Shown here piece by piece: positions 7,837 through 12,496 of a stretch of DNA of 12,496 nt. Under the pieces are notes generated by a model. That model did no database searches, was not told where the DNA came from, and worked only from the letters and a program-made list of their open reading frames with translations. Position numbers and translations under genes: made by a program. Position 1 is the stretch's first letter. Every line of letters begins with the position of its first letter. This stretch comes from Mycoemilia scoparia (lineage: Eukaryota; Kickxellomycota; Kickxellomycetes; Kickxellales; Kickxellaceae), in contig JANBPU010000409.1 of the NCBI GenBank assembly GCA_027575805.1, forward strand, positions 1 to 12,496, in the 5' to 3' direction.

Positions 7837-9600
7837 ATGGCAACACCAAGATCAAAAAGCTGTGTTAAGGGTCGGTCGAGGGTTGACATGGGTTTAACAA
7901 CAACCCCAAACACCTCAAGCAGGATGGTGTTAAAAATGGCTTCTCATTTGGAATCTATGTACACAAAAGAAAACATAAAAGATAGAGAGGCACTTGATAT
8001 GCTAAAGATGAGCAGCAAAGAAAATAACAATAGTGGAAAGGTTGCCGATGCTGAAAACATATTTGGAATTAGTAATGAAAACGATGAAAATAGCCTACAT
8101 GGTGCACAGTTGTCAGGAAAATTGTTCTATGGATTTGAAACTCCACGGAAATTAAAAAATAAACACGAAATATCTGCGTCTTTGAAAAAAGGAACTGGTT
8201 CAAGGATAGTTGGGACTAAAAACAAGATGGGAGAGCAAAAGAATAAAACACCAAAAATATCTCAAGAGAATATGAAACAAGGGAATGAGCAGAGCAGCAA
8301 TGAAGGAAGCAGCGATGATGATGAAGATGATGATGGGGGTGATGAAGAAAATCAGCCCTCACAAAGATTACATTTTGGTAGCAGAGCACAAAACAAAAAT
8401 GATCGATATGCTGTTGTCCAGACTGATAATGAAGATGAGGAAGATGAGCTCAACCAAGTTGTGACGAACAATGGTGATGAAAATATGCTTATCAATGATA
8501 TTAATGGAGCAGTATATGAGCAATATTTCCATGATTTGAATAAAAAGAAAGGCCAATCCAAGACATCCAATAACACCTTGGCAAAGCTTCCACACCTTGA
8601 GCCCGAAGAATACCAAAGACTGTTAAACTCTGTTAAACCCAAACACCAAGTTGAAAGACAAATACTATTAGATGTTCAACAAAACCAGTTCTTCCAATGG
8701 TACTTTGAAATCCAATGTGGATACAACCTGGTATTTTATGGCTATGGATCCAAACGTAATTTACTAAACAAGTTTTCTACACAAGTACTGACAGATGCTC
8801 CTGTCATAATAGTTAATGGATATTTCCCATCACTCAACCTTCGAACCATCTTATCCAAAATATCAAATGAAATCATAAGTGATGCTTATGAATCTGACGA
8901 AAATACCACCATCTCTGCTGGAGGCAAGACTCTGGGATCAATCACTGAACAAGCTACAAATATAGCATCATATTTCTCACAACCAAACCGAAGCTTAGAC
9001 AAAATATACATAGTAGTCCATAACATCGATGGAGCATCACTTCGAAAAGATGTATCCCAACTAACCTTAGCAATCCTGGCCAGCAGTCCAGGGATCCATC
9101 TAATTGCCTCAGTAGACCATATAAATGCCCCCCTAATGTGGGATGCATCCCTGTTATCCAAATTCCAGTGGTGCTGGCATGATCTGACAACCTTTGAACC
9201 ATACAGTGTAGAAACTAGCTTTGAAAATTTGACAATGATGCTAAAATCACAAGAAACTGGAGTTCGTGGTGTTATTCATGTGCTGGCCAGTTTGACAAAT
9301 AATGCCAAGAGTATATTCAAGATCTTAGTGGACCATCAATTGCAAAATAGTTCCGAAGATGGTGAAGATGGTAGGGCTGATGATTATTCGACTGTGGGCC
9401 TCCCATTCCAAATTTATTATACCAAATGTCGTGAATGTTTCCTTGTATCCAGTGAACTTACATTTAGATCACAGCTTACGGAGTTTAGAGACCACAAGAT
9501 CATTCACTCTAAGTGGCTGCCTGATGGATCAGAATTGTTGTATATGACACTTAAATCACATCAGCTTAAATCTATTCTTGAATCTATTGATCTCAACTAA
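7837..9600 (+). CDS. ORC2: Origin recognition complex subunit 2, 587 aa
   Basis: Orc2 is a subunit of the six-part complex that binds replication origins in the nucleus and loads the MCM helicase. The conserved C-terminal core starts at about residue 227 (YEQYFHDLNKKKG). It includes GYNLVFYGYGSKRNLL at 296-310, the degenerate nucleotide-binding loop of Orc2, then VIIVNGYFPSLN (323-334), IYIVVHNIDG (390-399) and LIASVDHINAPLMWD (422-436). SLTNNAKSIFKIL (485-497) and QLTEFRDHKII (546-556) belong to the winged-helix part. The N-terminal 220 residues are low-complexity, with an acidic run at 160-171. They hold a CDK-type site (ETPRK, 101-105) and two KEN motifs (44-46 and 61-63), which hint at cell-cycle control. 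The start is the first in-frame ATG; upstream the frame opens only at a TTG (7750). Length agrees with the yeast protein (about 620) and the human one (577). No introns are needed. Confidence 0.97.
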   Translation: MATPRSKSCVKGRSRVDMGLTTTPNTSSRMVLKMASHLESMYTKENIKDREALDMLKMSSKENNNSGKVADAENIFGISNENDENSLHGAQLSGKLFYGFETPRKLKNKHEISASLKKGTGSRIVGTKNKMGEQKNKTPKISQENMKQGNEQSSNEGSSDDDEDDDGGDEENQPSQRLHFGSRAQNKNDRYAVVQTDNEDEEDELNQVVTNNGDENMLINDINGAVYEQYFHDLNKKKGQSKTSNNTLAKLPHLEPEEYQRLLNSVKPKHQVERQILLDVQQNQFFQWYFEIQCGYNLVFYGYGSKRNLLNKFSTQVLTDAPVIIVNGYFPSLNLRTILSKISNEIISDAYESDENTTISAGGKTLGSITEQATNIASYFSQPNRSLDKIYIVVHNIDGASLRKDVSQLTLAILASSPGIHLIASVDHINAPLMWDASLLSKFQWCWHDLTTFEPYSVETSFENLTMMLKSQETGVRGVIHVLASLTNNAKSIFKILVDHQLQNSSEDGEDGRADDYSTVGLPFQIYYTKCRECFLVSSELTFRSQLTEFRDHKIIHSKWLPDGSELLYMTLKSHQLKSILESIDLN

Positions 9601-10135
9601 TTGGCAGAGTCTCCACTAAAAGTATACTGAATTCCTAAGAAAATCACACCCTTGGATTTTTTCTCATAAGTTTTGGCATTAAATTATATTTTGTCTAGAA
9701 TTGTTTTATTAAACCCTTAGCTATAATAACATAATAAATTTATCATTATGAACACATAGTGAAGTAAATTTATTAACTCTACTATACTATCATAAGGCAT
9801 ATGGATCATAATTTTTGAAGGGTGACTTTTGCTGGCCAACAATTATAGGGGCAAACACAGATAAATGATAAGATCGCCATTTATTAGTAAATGTCCACTC
9901 TTCAAAAACAACTACCCATATACTATGCTAGCAAGCAAACTAAAAATAAATCAAATCCCCATAATGAGTAATACTTGTTACAAAGAAACAAATTTAACCC
10001 CAAAAGATTAGATTAAATTTCGATTTATTTTCTGGTCAATGAACACTTCAAAGCCTCTTCTCACAAACTTTTACCAACAAGAATAATTATAAAAATCATT
10101 ATAAAAATACAGTATTACTATTAATTGAGGCTATA
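9601..10135. other. Intergenic region ORC2-CRIPT with one MITE copy
   Basis: The AT-rich 3' flank of ORC2 is followed by a MITE copy at 9802-9918 and 217 bp leading to the CRIPT start. No other gene is seen. Confidence 0.5.
9802..9918. mobile_element. MITE copy D (117 bp), TA-flanked
   Basis: The left end is TGGATCATAATTTTTGAAGG. The right end, on the minus strand, is TGGGTAGTTGTTTTTGAAGA. TA lies outside both ends (9800-9801 and 9919-9920). The core shares GGCCAACAATTATAG with copy B, and TTTATTAGTAAA corresponds to the family's TTTACTAGTAAA. Confidence 0.8.
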
Positions 10136-10689
10136 ATGGTTTGTAAAAAATGCGAAAAGAAATTGGGACAACTTGCCACTCCAGAATTATGGAAACCTGG
10201 AACATCACGATCTATTAGAGGCTCAACAAGAACTATGTCAACAAGTAGCACAGATAATTTGACAAGCAAGTATTCAGTACAACAACAACAGATAACACTT
10301 TAAATATGTCTTAACAAATATATGTTTTGCTTTTTCTCTTTAGATAAAGATCGTAAAATTGGGCAAAACAAATTGCTAGCCGCTAAATCTAAATACAAGT
10401 CTACACTTCCTGGAAGTAGCTCTGGTGGTAGTAGCAAAGGCTCACCATATCTGTGCAAATGCAAATTATGTAAATCTTCTGTTCATCAAGCCCATTCGAA
10501 TTATTGTCAAAGTATGTATTTCAAATCTATTAACCAATCTATTTAAACATCAAACCGGCGTACAAATTAGCGTATATATTTTTTGTATGTACTTTCTATA
10601 ATTTAGGTTGTGCATATAAAAAGGGCATTTGTGCAATGTGTGGTAAACAAATTCTCGATGTATCAAAATACAAACAAACTGCAAAATAG
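10136..10689 (+). CDS. CRIPT: CRIPT-family zinc-binding protein, three exons, 119 aa
   Basis: CRIPT was named as a PDZ3-binding partner of PSD-95 in animals. The conserved protein is also a component of the human minor spliceosome. Here exon 1 (10136-10244) encodes MVCKKCEKKLGQLATPELWK, exon 2 (10344-10511) encodes RKIGQNKLLAAKSKYKS through CKLCKSSVHQAHSNYCQ, and exon 3 (10607-10689) encodes CAYKKGICAMCGKQILD to a TAG. The four CxxC pairs of the family (CKKC, CKLC, CQSC, CAMC) are all present, with one extra Cys just before CKLC. The human protein has 101 residues; the extra ones are a Ser/Gly-rich insert (about 58-68). The exon 2/3 junction is certain. The exon 1/2 junction is less so, because only donor GTAGCA at 10245 keeps frame. 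The gene faces the nucleoporin gene tail to tail, 188 bp apart. Confidence 0.9.
10245..10343 (+). other. CRIPT intron 1 (donor uncertain)
   Basis: The acceptor is clear: a CTTAAC branch-like site (10311-10316), a pyrimidine run and TTTAG ending at 10343. The frame of exon 2 requires one leftover base from exon 1. Only GTAGCA at 10245 gives that; the more attractive GTATTC at 10270 would put a stop codon (TAA) right after the junction. Confidence 0.55.
10512..10606 (+). other. CRIPT intron 2
   Basis: The 95-bp intron starts with GTATGT and ends with ATAATTTAG. It has a TATTAAC branch-like site at 10528-10534. Splicing joins A with GT into Ser and continues directly into the conserved CAYKKGICAMCG block. 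Confidence 0.9.
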
Positions 10690-10877
10690 TTATTCATCTC
10701 CATATTTGATCCATTAAATATTCATGTAATAACGTTTCATAGAAAATACAAAACTAAAATTTAAGTTTTTTGTATATTTATTTCTTTTAAAAAAACATCC
10801 AACCAATTATCCTCTTAAAAATGGCTTTGTTAAACAATATTGTTCATGGAATTTGTGACTTTTTGCAAATGTTGCTG

Positions 10878-12242
10878 TTACAACTTCAACTGCTGATACG
10901 ACTGATTTTGTTGTTGGTTTTGGTCTCTAATCCCAAGTTTCTGCTTAAGCCTATTAGCATCTTCTTTAATACCAGCAAGTTTTCTGGCCAATGCCATAAA
11001 TGTAGTATACTGGCTTCTCATAACATCAGTGATGATATTTGGGTTGTTAGCAGTACCTGAGGATCCTGCAGAATACATTGATTGGCTGCCATACAATCCA
11101 CTACCACCACCATTACCATTGTTGTTGTTGTTGTAGTTTATTTCATGATGAGAAAGAACTGAATTAACATGTTTTTGAAGTTCACAAATACGCGAATCAA
11201 GCATTTGTAATTTGAATTCAACTTGATTCATCCATTTCCAGAAATATTCAGCGGCGGTGTCGGAGTTTAGTAGGACAATTTGGCCACGCCTTGATAATTC
11301 AGCAGGATCAAGTAGCAGGGCACTTAGTCCCTTGTCTTTCATTGCCTGAATACCAAAACTTCTAAGATTATTGGGATTGCTGTTGTCTATCCCAGCATCT
11401 TGCTGTTGTTGTTTGAGTAGTTGGTGTTGATGTGATTGCTCGAGGGCAACCAATAGCGGAGTTGGTCCTTGAGAATTGTCTCCACCATATGGTGAGTCAA
11501 CTGCTTGACTGATTACTGAGACAGCTTGCACCATGTCACGCAGACATTCATTAACTTAGTCTTTGACTTGCCCAATTTGTTGTAAAACTTGGCCCATTGC
11601 TCATTTAACAATGCTTAGGTTTTGCTTTTGGATGCCACTACTGTTTTTTAATTGCTCTCCGGTTGCTATTATTTGTTTCTTGGTGTTTTTGATGTCTAGC
11701 AGTATTTTTCAAAGCTGTTCAGGCAAATCAACATATTTGGATTTACGAGATAAGTTCTGGGGTGCTGATGTCCCTGCTGTTGATGATTCTGTTGCTCCTC
11801 CTGTTGCATTTGTGGTGTTTGCCGTGTTGCCAAAGCCTGTATTTGTAGTGGATGAACCAAATAGTGAACCATCACTGGTAGAAGTTGTTGGTACAGCTCC
11901 TGTACTAGTAGAAGTAGAACCAAAAAGACCACCACTACCACCACCTATACCAGTAGTTCCAGATGCAGATGTAGTAGTATTAGTATTAGTATTAGCACTG
12001 GTATTCGATCCAAAGAGGAATAATGATGAAGTGGCAGTCTTGCTGGTTGATACTGATGACCCAAACAAATTTCCTCTGGTAGAAGTAGATGTACTACTAC
12101 CACCACCAGCAGCACCAGTAGATCCAAAGCCAAAAATACGAGTTGAGGTCATGTTTGTTTTTGTGTTGTTGGAAGCTCCAGTAATTGTAAGCGACGGTTT
12201 GTCAGTGGAAGCCAACGAGGAATTATTAAATCCTGAAAACAT
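10878..12242 (-). CDS. NUP49: Nup49/Nup58-type FG nucleoporin, reading frame interrupted by three in-frame stops
   Basis: This is the homolog of yeast Nup49 and animal Nup58, which forms the central-channel coiled-coil complex with the Nup54/Nup57 and Nup62/Nsp1 homologs. The FG domain (about residues 1-150) has Ser/Thr/Asn-rich spacers and FG motifs (IFGFG, NLFGS, FLFGS, GLFGS, SLFGS, GFG). A KYVDLPEQL block follows, then a helical coiled-coil region that includes AAEYFWKWMNQVEFKLQMLD, ICELQKHVNSV and TTFMALARKLAGIKEDANRL. The frame runs without a shift from ATG 12240-12242 to TAA at 10878: 454 codons, close to yeast Nup49 (472). It is broken by TGA (codon 178, 11709-11711), TGA (codon 214, 11601-11603) and TAA (codon 229, 11556-11558). 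Sequence between these stops reads as continuous helix. Either it is a decayed copy, the stops are bypassed, or an intron (for example GTAAAT at 11746 to CTCAG at 11516, 231 bp) removes them. An upstream in-frame TTG (12260) is not used. Confidence 0.8.
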
Positions 12243-12423
12243 CTTGAGGATATACCACAACTATATATATATATAATTAAATTGATGTATAAACCAAGAG
12301 CTTGAAATAATATTTATTTTTTATTCCAGTGCTATTATATTTTTCAGCTTAGTTGAATATTGGTGAGTTGACGATATTATGAGTTACTGTTTATCTTGTT
12401 TGGTTTGGCTGATAATCAAAATA
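12243..12423. other. Upstream region of the nucleoporin gene
   Basis: An alternating TA run (12262-12276) lies 20-35 bp before the ATG on the minus strand, and AT-rich sequence follows. No gene is seen. Confidence 0.45.
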
Positions 12424-12496
12424 TGGGCGATTATTTTTGAAGGGTGACCATTTACTAGTAAAATGTGATCAGTCACCCTGTGTGATCAAAATTAGT
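12424..12496. mobile_element. MITE copy E, internally shortened and cut by the right window edge
   Basis: The left end TGGGCGATTATTTTTGAAGG is identical to that of copy C and is preceded by TA (12422-12423). GGGTGACC is then followed directly by the right-half near-palindrome TTTACTAGTAAA, so about 60 bp of core is missing. After TCACCCT comes a TCAAAATTAGT stretch resembling the inner part of the right terminal repeat; its last bases would lie outside the window. Confidence 0.7.

Noticed and set aside
8310..8450. GAT/GAA-rich repeat inside ORC2
   Set aside because: This is simply the acidic low-complexity stretch of the Orc2 N-terminal region, not an independent repeat element.
10878..12242. 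Stop codon reassignment (ciliate-like code) to explain the nucleoporin stops
   Set aside because: Both TGA and TAA are involved, while TAA ends ORC2, the transporter and the nucleoporin itself, TAG ends CRIPT, and no stop occurs inside ORC2 or the transporter.
11563..12276. 237-codon plus-strand open frame opposite the nucleoporin
   Set aside because: It begins at TTG, is Pro/Val-rich as expected from the complement of Ser/Thr/Asn codons, and lies opposite a recognised FG domain; it is an antisense shadow.

Overview
The window looks like nuclear DNA of a fungus. It is AT-rich, its spliceosomal introns are short (about 95-125 bp), and it carries an FG nucleoporin, an Mch/MCT-type MFS transporter and an ORC2 gene of fungal layout. 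Keeping a CRIPT gene with introns argues against a close relative of Saccharomyces, but the sequence does not fix the species. Every clearly recognised reading frame ends in TAA or TAG.

Layout, left to right. Positions 1-2185 hold two small minus-strand genes of unknown function. The first runs off the left edge and needs an intron or a frame shift; the second is a complete 164-residue frame. Their 5' leaders, TATA boxes and several hundred bases of upstream DNA are recognisably the same sequence, so they look like an old tandem duplication whose coding parts have diverged. Positions 3126-5249 encode a 12-TM transporter on the minus strand. An intergenic stretch of 1.7 kb with two short inverted-repeat elements follows. 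Next is a two-exon, 93-residue plus-strand gene (6939-7343) whose pattern loosely resembles a ubiquitin fold. ORC2 (7837-9600) and a three-exon CRIPT gene (10136-10689) follow on the plus strand. They converge on a minus-strand Nup49/Nup58-type nucleoporin (10878-12242).

Two features stand out. The nucleoporin has the right overall length and stays in one frame from end to end, yet that frame is cut by three stop codons within 156 bp. They lie between the FG domain and the rest of the coiled-coil domain, so the gene is broken, read in an unusual way, or spliced across a segment that still looks coding. Second, five copies of a short (about 110-117 bp) inverted-repeat element lie in the intergenic DNA, most flanked by TA. 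This is a MITE family, probably mobilised by a Tc1/mariner-like transposase.

The recognised genes are mostly housekeeping (replication origin recognition, spliceosome-associated zinc protein, nuclear pore, membrane transport) and do not form one pathway. No biosynthetic or defence cluster is visible.
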